Origin: Lutjanus erythropterus
Lineage: Eukaryota > Chordata > Actinopteri > Lutjaniformes > Lutjanidae
Length of the DNA: 64,000 nt
Reading direction: 5' to 3'
Assembly: GCA_020091685.1 (NCBI GenBank)
Contig: CM034595.1
Location: 26,211,564 to 26,275,563 of the forward strand
The position numbers were made by a program, and so were the translations under genes. Within the stretch, counting starts at the first letter, position 1. The number at the start of each line of letters is the position of its first letter. Positions 1 through 13,746 of the stretch are shown here, piece after piece. Below the pieces are notes generated by a model that had not been told where the DNA came from, did not search any database, and saw nothing but the letters and a program-made list of their open reading frames with translations.

Positions 1-3000
1 GCAGAGAATTATCTGAATCAACTGAATCTGCCGCTCTCAGCTTTACAGAGCTTTGAAGTGAGCCATGACTGTTTAAGTTCACTCACCACTCTCATAGCTT
101 TTGGATGCATCAGGCAGCTGTTTTCAGCTAAAAAGCCTAGTGGCAGCAAAAATCTGACAGTTCGTACCAAGCTAATGAACATAGTGAAGTGTTTGGCAGC
201 TGAAGAGACAGAAATTTTATGCAGGAGTTGGTGGAGACCAAAAACAGAGATAAAAGAGTGTGAATATAGGATTTAACCAGGTGGCCAGACACTAGACTCC
301 AAATAAATGATAATGTTGCTCTAAAAGTGCTGCTTGGTTTCTTTTTTCTAACAAGCTCACCATATCAACTTAAAGATCATATGTCAATCTTGTCTTCACG
401 TGTCTCACCTGCTGCCAGTGGCCACAAAAATCAGTCGTTGTATTAAAAAGATGATGTTGCGTAGAATCAGAATCTGATGACAGTCTAAATGTTAAACACT
501 TAATAAATAATAACTAAAGATGTTTTAAATATGACTGAGGCTTATTAGTCTGAAATAGCAATCTGCTTTCAGGTGTTTAATACTCAAAAATTAAACTTAT
601 TCTGGTTCTTCAGGACTGTGTGGGTGTGATTTGATCAGATTTGACGTGGAAACATGAGCAAACAACTCCTCAACTGACTGTAAATTTTCAATCTATTTGC
701 CATTCATGTTTTTTTTTTTTCTCCACACAAATCACTACCCACTTCAAACCAGTATCAGGAACACAGACAAAAAACACAAATACAGATACTGCATATATAA
801 AATGACCAAAATGTTCTAACTGGCATAAAATACTGTTTATGTAACAACAGGACCACATCACTAACAGTAAGAAAAGGTTTCCATAAATTTTAAAGGCTCT
901 CAGTGAAAAAATCTTCATGTCCCTCTCGTTCAGGAGCTCCATCTCTTACTGTCGAGGGGATGTCAGCCTTCATGAAGCCTCTTCTGTTTCTCTTCGTGGG
1001 GTTCCTGCTGCTGTGAGAACAGATGAAACTGCAGAACTGACTGGACCTTCAGCTAAACACAAAACACACACACACATTTTATGATAAGTTGCCATTATAG
1101 TGCACTTCTGACAATGTCTAATTTTTGTTATATGTAATGAAAACATATTTTCTCATAGTTTGATTGTCTGAGCTAAATTATGTGAGTGTAGGAGTGTAAT
1201 GACAAGTACATCAAGCTCACTTTCAAATATTCTGCATCTATATATTTATATGAAAGTATATTTTGATAGAATGAAGTATATTGCATGTCGCTCTAATGTA
1301 CTACATATGAAATGTCTTAAGATCTCATTATTTCAGGCTTCCTGTTCCTTTACCAAAGTCAAATTTAAGCACTTCTCTTGAATTTTCAGGGTGCATTTTC
1401 AAGTTTTTCCAGCACCTTACAGTAGTGGTAGAATATATAATTATATACATAAACTGAAAATATTTATTTCACTTCATTGCATTTAATCTAAAAAGCAAAC
1501 TGTCCAGTCAGGTAGCGATTTATTATGAAAGTAATGCAATTACAACTTTAAGTACTTTCAAACTTTAAAAACACTGCATAGAAATTCTAGTGTTTTCAAG
1601 CTTTTTGTGTACCCATATGAACCTTGTTATTTGGATATTTGACACTGTACTGACAAAATGGAAAATGACATGATTAAATTCAATAAAGGATATCAATATA
1701 TTTACTCAGTTACTGCTAAAGTGTTATTGAAAGACAAAAAAATCAAGGCAATGTGCCAGTTTTTTTAATTAATAATTTTTATAGAAACATTTGGTTAGAA
1801 ATCGTCTTTTCAATGCAAAAACAGAAAAAGTTAAACAATGTGTGTTAAAGCATTGGATAATCTCCTGAGAAGGTAAACACAAACACAAACACGCGACTGA
1901 TAACTACAGCACATTAAAGGAACAGTTCTCTTTTTAACTCAGTGATGTAGATGCATGGATATTCACTCAATCTACGGATCATGTTGTCAGTATTTCAGCA
2001 AACCAGCAGCTTGTGAGATATGAACATCTAAAAAAAAGGTGCCACTAAACACAGACATTAGATGAAAATGCAGCACTCAAAACACTTATCCTCTCAGACC
2101 ATATATATCAAGCAACAATTTTGTTGAACAGTTTCCTGAACTCGAAAGTTTCATGTCGTTTGGTGTTACGGTTGCTCACACAACAGGGTCTGTGCTCGAA
2201 CATCCGATCATATTCATCTAGTTTACCAGTGCTGAAGTCAGTTACATGCAACAAAGACTGATTTTTTTTTTAAATACAAGGTTCAACATATTCTCATCTT
2301 CTTAGAAAAACATAAGGAATCATCACATATATACTGATCTTTTTTACAGTAATCTCATAAAAAGAACAACTCATCCCTCAAACCTGAACTAAAATACATT
2401 TTACTTCCATCTCTTGCATACAGAAAGAATAAATCAGTTAATCTAATGTAATTACAGTACATTCCATTAAAAAGGTATTAGAATGTTGATTTCAGTTTTA
2501 CCCCATCAACTACAAATTGTGTACACTTTGGATTATTGCCGACCATTTCCCCCAAAAAATAGTTTAACATGTTTAGATTGTACTTACAAAGTTACTGGTC
2601 CACATTCATTTCATTTAACTACTATATACATGTAAATGTGTAAGGACTTCAAACGTGCTGATGGTTATTCATACCAGAATTTAGAGGACAGTTTCATATT
2701 TTTCAAGTCTTACTTCAAACGATCCCCACATACCCCCATGTGCACTGACAGAGTTATTGGTTATTATAAGCACTCCCTCATCATACTGGCAGTGAGGAGA
2801 CGATGTAATGGGGGGGAACAAAGTAAATTCCCCAACTTCAGCTGAAGCTATTATGAAGATCCATCAGTCTGAGACAAATGAAGTCGGTATCTTTGAAAGC
2901 AGGACTGGGAAAGTTACTTCAAAAATGCATTCTGATACAGATACCAATTACCTGTTAGAAAATGTAATTGGTAACCTAATCCAAGTATCACAAGTGATGT

Positions 3001-4145
3001 AATGAATACTTTCACACAAAAATGAAATCTGATGTGTTGATGGGCTTTTTAAGCAAAGTTAAAGTCTCAGTAAATTACTTCACATAGACGCAGTAAAAAT
3101 GATTAGAAGCCAATGGGAGCCATTTAAAGTTGGGAATCTGTCTAAAAGTAATGATAAATACGGGCTGATTATTTGGCACTTTGACACAATCTGAATCGGC
3201 CTAAGGCTGTACTCACACAGCCAATGAACACACACACACACACAAACAAGACACATCTGTATGCAGCCTCCTCAGTGTGGCTGCTGTAGAATGATGTTAG
3301 CACTCCCCCTTGTGGTGAAAAAGTTAGTTTGGAGACACTTCTCCAATCTAAAACGCTTACTGGCTAGAATTAAATATAAATTATGTTAAAATGTACAGAA
3401 TAATGCAGTTGAAAGGTGTTTCTGAACATACTGTACCCTGCTCTCCCTTAAATACCAGTCATGTTCTAAAATCTACAGCATAACCCAATGTATTTTATAT
3501 TTCATTAATTTATAAAAAATCAATTTTAAAAAAACATGATACTGGCTAAGATAACAATGTATGTCAGATTGTTATGTGCATGGTAATGCATAATAATGTA
3601 TTTTCTTTGTTTGGGTATCAGTACTACATATTGCTATTGGCCGCTTAGCTCATACCGGTCAACCGCTACCTGAAATATTATTGTATGTTTTTGAAAACGG
3701 CTGGCAATAAGTTAAAAGTATACACACTTAATAGTAACTGAGCTAACATATTTGTAAAACACCAAAAAAGGAAAGGAAAAAAAGGACTTTACAGAAAAAC
3801 ACCTGGGTTGTATTCAAGAATCTCCTCAGTAGGATGAAAATATTTAAATCAAAACATTCCACCGCTCGTTATCACAGTTGGCCTGGCATCTGCAGACTAT
3901 CGACCGGAGCGAATGAAAACATGAGCTCGGCAGACTGGTCTGGTTCCTGGGCTAAATCACAGTAGGATCTGGTTCTAACATTCAAAGTCCTCTACAGGCA
4001 CATCATTATCTTTAATATGTGAACGTGGTCACAACAGTGAACTAGTCGGACTAACTGCTCACTGATCGGGAAGTAGCTCTAATCTCATTAGTATCACCAC
4101 TGAACACAGAAATGCAGCATTAGATCCTGAGTATCAGAAGTAGGT
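1..4145. other. Spacer and possible 3' UTR downstream of znf687
   Basis: No coding exon could be supported here on either strand. The sequence is AT-rich with many stops in all frames. Its upper part probably belongs to the znf687 3' untranslated region, because an ATTAAA hexamer lies on the minus strand at 4016-4011; no nearer AATAAA was seen. In the mammalian order the next gene would be PI4KB converging from the left, but no PI4KB C-terminal exon was recognised. The first 290 bases and about 2890-3010 look like dispersed-repeat sequence. Confidence 0.5.
1325..1600. repeat. Dispersed repeat, copy 1 (related to 30150-30530)
   Basis: This stretch shares a run of similar blocks, in the same order, with 30150-30530: 'ggcttcctg', 'aaagtcaaa.ttaagcactt', 'ttccag.accttacag', 'ctgtccagtcagg', 'gaaagtaatgcaatta' and 'ttaaaaac'. 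The copies are clearly diverged and differ by indels. Neither has an open frame. It is an old dispersed element of unknown class. Confidence 0.6.
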
Positions 4146-4668
4146 TAAAGGGACAGTTCACCCCAAAATCAAAAATAGATATATTTCCTCTTTCTTGTAA
4201 TGCCATGTATCTGGATGCAGAGACGTCTGCCTTCACTCCAAAATAATGGAACTAAGTGGCACCCTGAACATTTGAAAAACTCTACAGCAAAGTCTCTGTC
4301 CAGAAATCATGAGCAGTTTCATTTAAGAACTATTTTCTTTCTGCAGTTCAGTCTACCAAAACGATTTTCTTTCTACTTGGAAGAAAGTACTTTCTACCTG
4401 AAACTGCTCACAACACAGTGTGCGGATTATCGTGAGTAACCAGGTCATGATGTCTGGAACAAGACATTGCTGCTGAGTTTTTCAAATGTATTTTTTTCAG
4501 AGCTTTGAGCACCACCAGAGTGCCCTCTACTTCCATTATATTGGCATCTCTGCACTCTCATACGTCCAAAACTCTACAACTCACACCACAACAGTCTGGA
4601 TGGATAAACAGCACTACAGGTAAGAGGAAAAATATGTAGTTTTGACTTGGGGGTGAATTGTCCCTTGA
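4146..4668. mobile_element. Non-autonomous inverted-repeat element (MITE), copy 1
   Basis: The left end reads 'ttaaagggacagttcacccc' and the right end reads 'gggtgaattgtcccttgaa', its near reverse complement, about 520 bases apart. The interior encodes nothing. A second copy, lacking its left terminus, lies at about 52850-53374 and shares the inner block 'tggataaacagcacta' and the same right end. It sits in the presumed 3' UTR or just downstream of znf687. The type is common in fish; assignment to a superfamily is not possible from sequence alone. Confidence 0.7.
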
Positions 4669-4842
4669 AGGCTGATCTCGACCAGTGAAAATCACATTTG
4701 ATTTTTTTTTCTACAATCTATTCACATACAAACTCTGTTTCAACCAATCTTTGGTTCAATTAGTGCAAAGGTGTGACGATGAATAAGGCACTTTTTTCTT
4801 TTACCAGCTACCCACACTGCTCTTCTCCTCGTATTTGGCGTC

Positions 4843-7652
4843 TCAGGTTGTTTTTCCTGCATTCCTTGCGTTGATAAAAGCCATCCCGTGAGTTCTGAAG
4901 TGTGTATTCAGATCTGATGCCTTTTCAAATTGTTTGCGGCACACCTTACAGGACAGCGAGTCCTCCTCCTCCAGCTGAGAAGGTGATGTTGGTGCAGAAC
5001 CGTCCAGAGAACTCTTCTCATCATGGTTCTTGCTGTTAGCAGGGGAAGGTGCTACGTGCACGCTGAGGGACTGCTGGTTGTCACTGAATGCATTTCTCAC
5101 TTTGTGGCTGATGAAGCGATGGCGTGACAGGGAGGAAGTGGATGTGAAGCAGGCGCCGCACTGTAGACACTGCTGGCCGCCGCCCTCTATCCCTCCTCGC
5201 CGGTGCTGGCCGATATGCTCCAGGAACGACGCCTGGTCCTCTGTGGTAAAGCCACAGGGGGCACAGCGGAACCCAGACTCAGGATGGGAGTAGGGGGCAG
5301 GAGCAGAGGAGGAGGACTGGGACTTCTTCACTGGACTCATCCCATCTGTGGACTCTTCGTCCTGCTCGGTCTTCACAGCTCCTCTCCGTCTCCGGCGAGC
5401 CCCCAAACTGCTGTCCTGTTCCGAGGAGCTGTCGGCCTCATCTCCACCTCCCTGTGACCACAAAACAACTGCTGTCCTCAACATCTTAGTACAAAGTGTT
5501 AAAAGAAATACAAAAAGAGTGTCTTACCATCGGTGTGTCCTGGTTTTCTGTGTCCGTGCTGTGCCTCAGCTGCATATGCTTCTCCAACATCGCTCTGCTG
5601 CTGAATGTTTTCTTACTCTCACTACAGACCCTAAACACACACACAACTTGTAATTAAAAAAACATGCTCTAATGATTTACTGATTGCAGTGAAGTTTACA
5701 ACGGAGGTTACTAACTAGCAATGTATAAAAATATCTATACACTTGAGGATCACAAAGTTATATTTTGTCACACTGTACTGATTCTCAAAAATACATTTTT
5801 AATAAATAATTTACATGCAAACATTTATGGCACACATACCCTGCAAGAAAGTTGTGTAACGGGTAAAACTACATTTATATAAAATCAAGAACAGGTGGCA
5901 GGTGAGAATAATTACACATACAATCCAGATTTTTTTCATTGAGAAATGAGAAATTAAAATGATTGTGCAGTATTTTGCTATTTAAATCCACAAAGCTTAA
6001 TCAGTCAGCATGTTTTTTAGGGTGAAAGCCAATAACACAACCTTTGACTCCACATCCGGCTCAGTAACGGGACGTCTCTATCTGATCTGACAGTGATGTG
6101 GGCTACATGAGAGCTAAAATGTATGGCATAAAGGAGAATTAGCCAGTGAATACCAACTTGTGGACAATGTAGCGTCAAAGTCGGATGTTGGGGATTAATT
6201 TGGTGTGATCAGAGACTGAGCAGAACATCGTCAGTGGTTTTGCTGCTTGAAAAATGTGCCAAAAGGTATTAGCTCTTGATAGCCGCAAGGTAGCGACATC
6301 ATTACTGAAAACACACATCGACAGCTGAAGGAGTGCAGGTGCTGGGTCAACTGAGAACACAAGTGATTGACTGTGTATGTGTGTGTCATTATAGATAAGG
6401 TTATGGGATGTATATTAATGATCTTGGATGTTACAGGATCTGTGATAAATACAAATACAAAACACACTGTTCTGACTGCATGGAAAACTAAACATAATTT
6501 CCTCAGATTTCATGCATATGATGGTTTGTTCTTTACAGTAAGAAAAACAAAATATTACTATATACTGAAACTATGTGAATGAGCAAAAACACTTGTATGA
6601 CATTACAGGCTATTACAAGCTTAATTTGCAGTAATAACCTTAATTCTGTGATGATTTTTTCATTTTCATTCCCTGCCACATCCAAAACAATAATATACTG
6701 TTTCTGTAAGTTAAATACATAAATAGAGTGATCATGGTTTCAAATATACGGCCAGCAAAATCAGCTAGTGTGTCATAATGAGGATGAGAGATGCAGGATG
6801 TGGGACACTCACTGGCAGCGAAAGCCACGATTCACGACTTTGTGTTTGTCTCTGATGTGACGTCTCAGACTGGAGGTGGTTGTGAAGGAGCTCTCACACT
6901 TGTTACAAGGAAACTTCTTCAGCGTCTGCACCACACAAGCACAAAACATAAGGCTACGTCTGTTCATTTATCTTTTTCTGGATCTAAAAACAACTTTAAT
7001 TTAGTCAGATTACAAATCTCAGACAAGCAGAAGGATGGTGGACTTCCAGACCTTGCCATGTTGCTCAGCCATATGGGTGATGTAGTCTTCCCGGTCTGTG
7101 TAGCGTGCGTGGCAAGGTGCACACTTCCACCCTGAAGGAGTCTTCATCTTTTCTGTCTTCACTTTCTCTTCTTTATCTTCCTCCATCCATTCCTCCCCAT
7201 CAGAGCTCTCTAACGTTGGACGAGACCGAGAGGAAGCAGCTGGAGGTGAAGGCATCGCTTGTTTTATGGTGGGAGTCTTATGGGTCTGAAGAAGAGAGAG
7301 CAAAAAAAGTGCAATTATATGTTTGTTTGTTTTTCCTGAATGCTAATTGCACTACATTAAACACTAAGCATGCACATACCTTGACATGATCCAGTAGTGA
7401 ATTCCTCTGAGAAAATAACTTGGTGCACTCAGGGCATTTGAACACGTGCACCTTCTGATTGGTTAAATGAGAGTCAAAGTGGATGTACAGCAGGGGCTTG
7501 CTTGTAAAAACTGTGTCACACATGACACATTTATAAATCAGCCTGTAAAAAGGATAAAAACTGGGTCAATTAATTAAAAGGTAAAGTTTTCTTTTCATGA
7601 GGAAAATCACATCTGAGTATGAGGGGCCAAACAAGCCATAATTCCTTCTGAC

Positions 7653-7691
<39 letters not shown>

Positions 7692-10600
7692 TCTCCTTTC
7701 ACATATGCACTGTCACTTTCACATATGCATATACTTGACACCAGCACATGGGAGAAGTCAGCTTACAGGGCTTTCTGCCTGAGAGCCTTGCTGACACGTG
7801 TTAAACAGCCTATTTAACCCAAATCATGATCTCTTCCTAAACCTAAAAAAGCAGTTATTGATGCCTAAACTTAACCAAAATGTGACAGAAACCTGAAACT
7901 AATTTTGAAAGACAGATAAGCGACAGATCATCCATTTTTCGCACCTGGTGTTGTGAAAGCGTCTAGACGTTTTATGTAAAGCCTTAACTCAGTCTGAAAC
8001 CCACTTTCAAATTTGTGCAACCTTTATTCTATTTGTAAAAATGTGAAAAAGGGGAGATTTTAAAGATTTTTTTCAACATCTTTGCCACCTTGGACCACAA
8101 ATTTGAAAGTGGGATTCAAACACCATCAAGGCTTTCCCTAAAATGTGTAACAGGCCTTTACAACAGTGAGAGGTGCAAAAAAGAAGCTCAGTTGCTCAGC
8201 AATGGAAGTTAAGCTTCCCTTAATTTTCCCCTTAACCGCTCAATCGGAAGCTAATTTGAGAATCATGCAAGTCTTGCAAATGTATTTCCTGGTTCGAGTG
8301 ACACTTCCTGCTTAAGGAGAAACTTCCTGTGTCAGTTAAAGTATTACTTACCAAAAAAGATGAGACAAAATACATGCATGCGTGGTGTAAATATATATAT
8401 TAAAGCAAGTGAAAATACATGCATGTGTTGAAAAGTACAATATAGGAGTATAAATACAAGCAAGTGAAAAGAGGATGTATCTGTTTGAGAATGAAAATAT
8501 ATTTATATGAGAGGGTCTGAATGAATTATGGCTTGTAAGGCCCCTCATATCTCTGTGTGTGTGTGTGTGTGTGTGTGTATAGAGATTCATACATGGTCTG
8601 TCCTTCAGTTAGCGTTGGATGTTGGGCAGTGATGTGGCTCTGTATGCTGGGGGCAGACTTGAAAGCCATGGGACAGCTGGGACATTTGTGGAACATGTCA
8701 CAATGAGCCTGTTGGATGTGAGACTTCACTGAGTTGAGTCCTCCAAACACAACCAGGCAACTGGAGCATCTGCAGAGACAGAAAGAATTGTTAAAAGTCA
8801 GAAAAAAGCAGGGAAACATAGACACTTTCTGAATATAACAACAGTTCAGTAGAGTGTTAATTTTGAAAATGAAAATGCTGATGATTATTTCACAATTAAA
8901 TTGTAACAACAACTTCAATGAAAGAAAAAGTGATAAAAGTTACAACAAAATCTGTTCATCACTGCCTGGTGAGTAAAGATGAGACAAAAGTGTGCCTCAT
9001 CTTCACCAGCAGCCTGTCAGGTGGGCAGAAAGAAAAGAGGAGTGATGACCTGTATATCATTTCTGCCAAGGTAAATATCAATTATATAAGTCGTTTCAGT
9101 AACATGTTTCTTCCCTTTTAGAACTAAATGTAATGCTAATGCTAGTATAGCTCAAAGACACTAACTCATTCAGCAAATATTTAACATAATTCAGTATTAA
9201 TTTTAGCTCCATGTAGAGTAAATGTTTCCCAAACAGGCCTCATCTGCCTTAACAACACACTTTTCATATTTTTTACTGCTGATTTGTTTAAGGTTTTACT
9301 GCTGAAGTCTTATTTTGTCAGCTCATAAACATCATCAGTGTCTGATAACCAGCAATGGTGCATCAGTTACGATTTCTGCATTCACTTCTTCCATGATATG
9401 AAAGAATGTGTCAGTAATGCATTCTCAGCAAAACAAAAGCAAAAGACTAAAATATGACTTCAACAGACTACAAGCGACTCAGACTAAAACTTAAAGTTCT
9501 TGTCAGAATTAACCCTGGTGCAGCACATTTTCGTTTAACTGAACAACCACACGGGAAGATATCCCACCTGTAACCGATGCGGCGTGCAAAGTGCAAACAG
9601 GTCTCGTCCAGGTGTGTTTGAAATAGCGGCTGCTTGGCCGTACCGCCGCACTCTGGGCAGATGTGTGGCGGGCAGCCTTGGTGGATACGTTGATGAGCTG
9701 CTGCACTGCAGCTGTTGGGCAGGAGCATGGGAGGAGAACACTCTGTGCATGACTGGAGAACCACAGAAGAAGAAAGGAGTTGAGTTAGAGTTCATTTTCA
9801 TATCACTGGAAAACTGATGCCTTGCTCTTTTATCTCAAACTAAAAAGACTCACAGAGGTTTGTGCTGGTTTGATTTCTTGGAAGTGCTCAGCCACCTCTT
9901 CTTTGCTACCAAACTGAGCCTGACACTCTGAACATTTATTACTGATGTACTGCACTCCGTCTGCTTTTGTGCTGGAGTTTGCTTTATTTGGATGAGTTGC
10001 CGGGTTTGAGGCGGCCTGGCCTGAAAGGGATGTTGACGGTCCTGAAGAAGACGTCAGAAGAGACGGAGAGAGACCACCTGAGGAATCAGGGATGAATATA
10101 CAAAGAGAAACATAATCACACACAGGCGTCACACCTGAAAAACAGCTAAATTAAACAACAGAAACAATGTTCACCAACCACCAACAGCCGAAGGTTCCTG
10201 CTGGACGATCATCTGCTCCACAGGTACAGGTTTCATGACCAGGTGCGAACACTGCATGATCAGGCCTCTCTCCTTGTGCTCTCTGGCGTGTAAAAGCAGG
10301 CTGCACTTGTTAAAGAAGGCCAGCCGCTTGGCACAGTGATTACAGGTCACCTCAATCCTCAGCGAGCGCCGAGCGTAGTGCCGCACCAAACTCTGTTCCA
10401 GGGCAAAGGCATCACCACACTCCAAACAGCGGTAACCCTAAATGGGATCAAATATTCATATTTTTAGATACTGATGCATTAATACAATTCAGAGATGTGT
10501 GATACAATGCAGGAAGCGTCTCATGAAATTATAATTAACAAGACCAATTTAAGCCTGATTCAGTTGGAGAAGAAACTCAGCTTGTAAGGAACATTATACA

Positions 10601-13600
10601 TAACAATTTCAAAAATTCGACCCATGACACTCCATCGACTTCATAATCTATTATCAGACGAGCTATACTGCACACATCCTGTTCCTGAATATTTTACATA
10701 AATGAAAAAAAAAGTTATCTTCTGCCTTTGATGAAGATGGGCTGCTTATCATTATGACTTCTGCTATGGGTTTGTGGCACAGGTCACTTATTTTAGTTCA
10801 TAAAGTTATTTCTGCATTATTTCTGTTACCAAATAAGCTGCAGATTATTTTCTTGAAAATGTAATCAATTTGTTGTAGAGCTGCAATGTTTAGTGAATCA
10901 GAAGAAATCATCAGCTGTTTTGACAGTCAGTTGATTCAGTAATTTTTCAAGCAAAAACACACACCTGCTGGTTCCAACCTCTGGAATGTGAGGATTTGCT
11001 GCTTTTCTTTGTCATTTATACAGTAAATGTGCGTCTTTGAGTTTTAAACTGCTTGTTGGACAAATGAAGCAACCTGAAAGCATCACTTTAGGCTCTGAGA
11101 AATTGTGATGAGCACTTTTCATTATTTTTTGACATTTTATAGACCAGGGGTGGGCAATGATTTTTCACACAGGGCCACATGAGAAATTGATAAGTCTGCC
11201 GTGGGCCAGACACAGATGTGATATGACGTTAACAGCTGAATCTCTAATAAAGAAATTGTCAGAAATAGGGATGAAACGATTACTATTGTCATGACAAACC
11301 ATTGTATGATTAGTTTTACCATTTCAAATTTTATTTATTGTTAAACCATGTTTGATTACAGCGCTATGAAAAACTCACATAAATACTGTCCAGCATCAAC
11401 AGTCATTTAGCAACAGTCTTAAACATGCAGGCACAGCAGCAACGGGGCTTGGTTTAGCGAAGGACGATAATCATTAGTTGCGGCCCCAATTTGTTGTTTT
11501 GTCCCTAAAATGTCAGAATACTGAAAATGACCACCACAATTTGTCAGAGCCCAAGACTACATATTCATATTATTTGTTTGTTCCGACCAGCAGCTAAATA
11601 CCAATTCAAAATATTCAATTAGCTATCATATGCTACAAAGAAAAACAATGAGAATTGATGATTTATCCATTATCCAGAGTTACTCTTCATGGTCTGTTTT
11701 TGGAAAATAATTCCTTATAGACTTTATATTTTTTATTTTACTTAATATCTAATACTACTGTAATTTTGGAGCAATCTCTGGCACAAGAATTACCTAGGGG
11801 ATTAACATCATACCTTATCTTATTCAAAGTAACTGCAGATTAATTGAAAAGTTAGTTGACAAATTGTTCCAGCACTATACATGATGACAGCTTACCTGTG
11901 CAGGTAGAGGAAGGCCCCACTCTGCAGGAAGTGGTGAGCTCAAGTCTGGTTTGTAGCTGGGCAGCAGGTTCTTGTTGTTGAGGATCTTGTTGAAAGCTTC
12001 TACCAGGTTGGTTTGACTCTTGGATATGATCGCCCCAGTGCTGTTAACTATGGAGGCTGGTTTATTGCTGCTTTGAGGCTGGAGCAGAGGTGAAGGTGCA
12101 GGTAGTGTCGTCCCACTGTTGAGATTTTTCTGACCTAAACTGCGAGAGTTGATCCCACCTGGACTCACTCTGGTGAAGGATACAGAAACAGAGGGCAGGG
12201 CGGCAGTTTTGGTGATGCTCACAGCTGTGGGGGAAACTTTCAGTTTGGTGTCTTTGACTGTACGGGCACCTTCCTGCAGCATCGCTGCTGCAGGCATATG
12301 AGACTGCTGTGATAACTCCCTCCTGGATCTTGTGTTATGACGTTCTGGTGAAGGTTTTGAACTCTCCACACCCTTGGTGGTGGCTCTTCCACTTCTTTTA
12401 GGTTCAACACCACTCACGGTCCTTGTGATGCTGCCTGTAGGCATTTTGATTTTAACTTTAAGGGGGCGCAGTGGAGGTGAAACTGTCTCTGCAGCACTGA
12501 CAGACACAGGATCCTCAGTGCTAGCACTAGAGCTCTCCTCATTTAAATCTTCAGCCACTTTTGCACTCAGCTCCTCAGTGTCTCCTGGCCTGTCTTCTTC
12601 TTCCATGAGCTCCTCCTTGTGGTTGTTTGCTGGATCTAATGCTTGGGCTGAATCAGGGCTGCTGCTTCTCTTGGCGACTAACAGACCTGTCTCACTGGGT
12701 GGTGGGCTCTCAGGGGAGTCCCTCTCTTCAATCACATGCTCTGGGTATTTCTCCTCTTTGACTGATGCAGAGGGGAGGCTGTCCTGGGGAGTCTGTTGCT
12801 GGGGAGCTGGGGAGGGAGAACTGGGAATTGCAGGTTGCTGCTCTTCCTCAATTTGTGGGAGTTTTGTAGGTCCCAGAGGAGAGAGATGAGGAGTGGTTTC
12901 AGGAGACCCAAAGAGCTCAGAGCGACGTACTTTTGCTCTGTGTTTGAATTTAGGTGGGGAGGACATGGCAGATTCTGGGCTCTCCTGGATCACCAGTGGA
13001 CTTCCAAAGTCTGGCTCTGAGTCGTCTTCATCTGAGTGAATAACACGCTTATTTCCGGCCTTGACACTCCCGTTTTGTGGTAAAGGGGATGAAGGATTAG
13101 TGAGGAGACAAGTTTCCTCCTTCTGAGGGGAGTGAGGAGAGTGGTGAGGGCTTACTGGGTGTGGTGAGAGAGGAGTCGGGAAATTGGGAGCGGCACTAGT
13201 CGAAGACTGGAGGTAGAGGAGGGGATTCAAACTGTTCATGACTGATCCAGCCTCATTAGTGTTCAGTGAGGATCTCAATGGTGAATGCTGTGGCCATGCT
13301 GCTGTGTTGGACTGTCCCTGATCCCTGGGGACAGATCCCTCAAAGCCATTGGCAATCTGGGGCTCCACAGACGCATCAGCAGGTGTTTTAGGAGCAAGCT
13401 GTGAAGTGAGGTCATCAAACTTCACCTGAACCTGAGAGTTTAAGCCACTGCTTGAAGGATTGTCTGTTTTATCCCTGACAGACTTCTCCTCCTCCTCCTC
13501 CTCCTCCTCACAAGAGTCAGACTGCACTGTGTTCTTCACAATAACGCTGACCACTGGGGGCTCACTGTGTGTGGCAGGAGGGCAAGGAAAACACGAAGGA

Positions 13601-13746
13601 GACCCACTCTCTCTCTCATCTGCATGAGCCCCTGCCTTATCTCGTTCCTCCTCTGGACTTGACTGGATGGCTTCTTTGGCATCGATGTCAGGAATGTCAA
13701 ATGCTGCCAGCAAATCATCAAAGTCTGGGGTCTTCATGTCCCCCAT
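4843..13746 (-). CDS. znf687: Zinc finger protein 687 (C2H2 transcriptional regulator), ten coding exons
   Basis: Coding exons, in transcript order: 13746-11896, 10437-10179, 10077-9854, 9752-9568, 8769-8593, 7542-7380, 7285-7052, 6925-6813, 5630-5528 and 5451-4843. They join in frame to about 1,305 residues (human is about 1,237). The start [19 protein letters not shown] is the family signature, and an in-frame TAG lies upstream. Residues 1-617, one large exon, are Ser/Pro-rich and disordered with a glutamate run. C2H2 fingers follow from residue 618 ([42 protein letters not shown]) to the C-terminal CKVCRKQF...HFRTHGMAF. From family knowledge, ZNF687 is nuclear and works with ZMYND8 and ZNF592. 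The 10179 donor is the least certain junction (10182 also fits); the 7052 donor (GTCTGG) is weak. ZNF592 is the alternative, but the C-terminus and synteny favour ZNF687. Confidence 0.93.
7656..7684. repeat. (CA)n microsatellite in a znf687 intron
   Basis: Uninterrupted CA dinucleotides lie about 110 bases upstream, in transcript sense, of the exon that starts at 7542. Confidence 0.9.
7770..8335. other. znf687 intron interior, probably repeat-derived
   Basis: This part of the intron between exons 8593 and 7542 has no coding signal. It contains 'ctaaacctaaaaaagcag' and 'cctaaacttaacc' motifs and two similar phrases around 8000 and 8105 ('aatttg...gtggga'), which suggests an old dispersed repeat. 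I could not name it. Confidence 0.35.
8554..8578. repeat. (TG)n microsatellite in a znf687 intron
   Basis: An uninterrupted GT run begins about 15 bases past the splice donor of the exon ending at 8593, on the intron side. Together with the CA run at 7656-7684 it puts complementary dinucleotide tracts near opposite ends of the same intron. Confidence 0.9.
10873..11145. repeat. Dispersed 'gctgcaac'-type repeat in znf687 intron
   Basis: It begins 'tagagctgcaatg', carries 'aggatttgctgcttttctttgtcattta' in the middle and 'gacattttatagacc' at the end. The same ordered blocks recur at about 52513-52800 and in parts at 20955-21400, 28215-28300 and 40775-41020. It is non-coding and of a kind common in percomorph introns. 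Confidence 0.65.
11146..11240. repeat. Short dispersed repeat ('ggggtgggcaa' type)
   Basis: The text 'aggggtgggcaatgatttttcacacagggccacatgagaaattg' resembles a frequent fish repeat. It directly abuts the element at 10873-11145. No further copy lies in this window. Confidence 0.4.
13484..13509 (-). repeat. znf687: In-frame GAG triplet repeat in znf687
   Basis: A run of (CCT)n on the plus strand encodes consecutive glutamates near residue 85 of znf687. It lies inside the disordered N-terminal exon, where length change would be tolerated. Confidence 0.85.

Noticed and set aside
58-276. A 72-codon open frame at the left edge
   Set aside because: The phrasing ('gttggtggagaccaaaaacagagataaaagag') looks like a fish dispersed repeat rather than coding sequence.
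955-1053. A minus-strand exon-like segment after 'tttgtgtttag' with about 29 codons to a stop
   Set aside because: It has an acceptor-like start and a C-terminus-like frame, but there is no partner exon within the window and no recognised family.
12374-12889. A 171-codon open frame on the plus strand
   Set aside because: It is the antisense shadow of the large znf687 exon, whose low-stop composition opens the opposite strand. It has no family motifs and no splice or promoter support.
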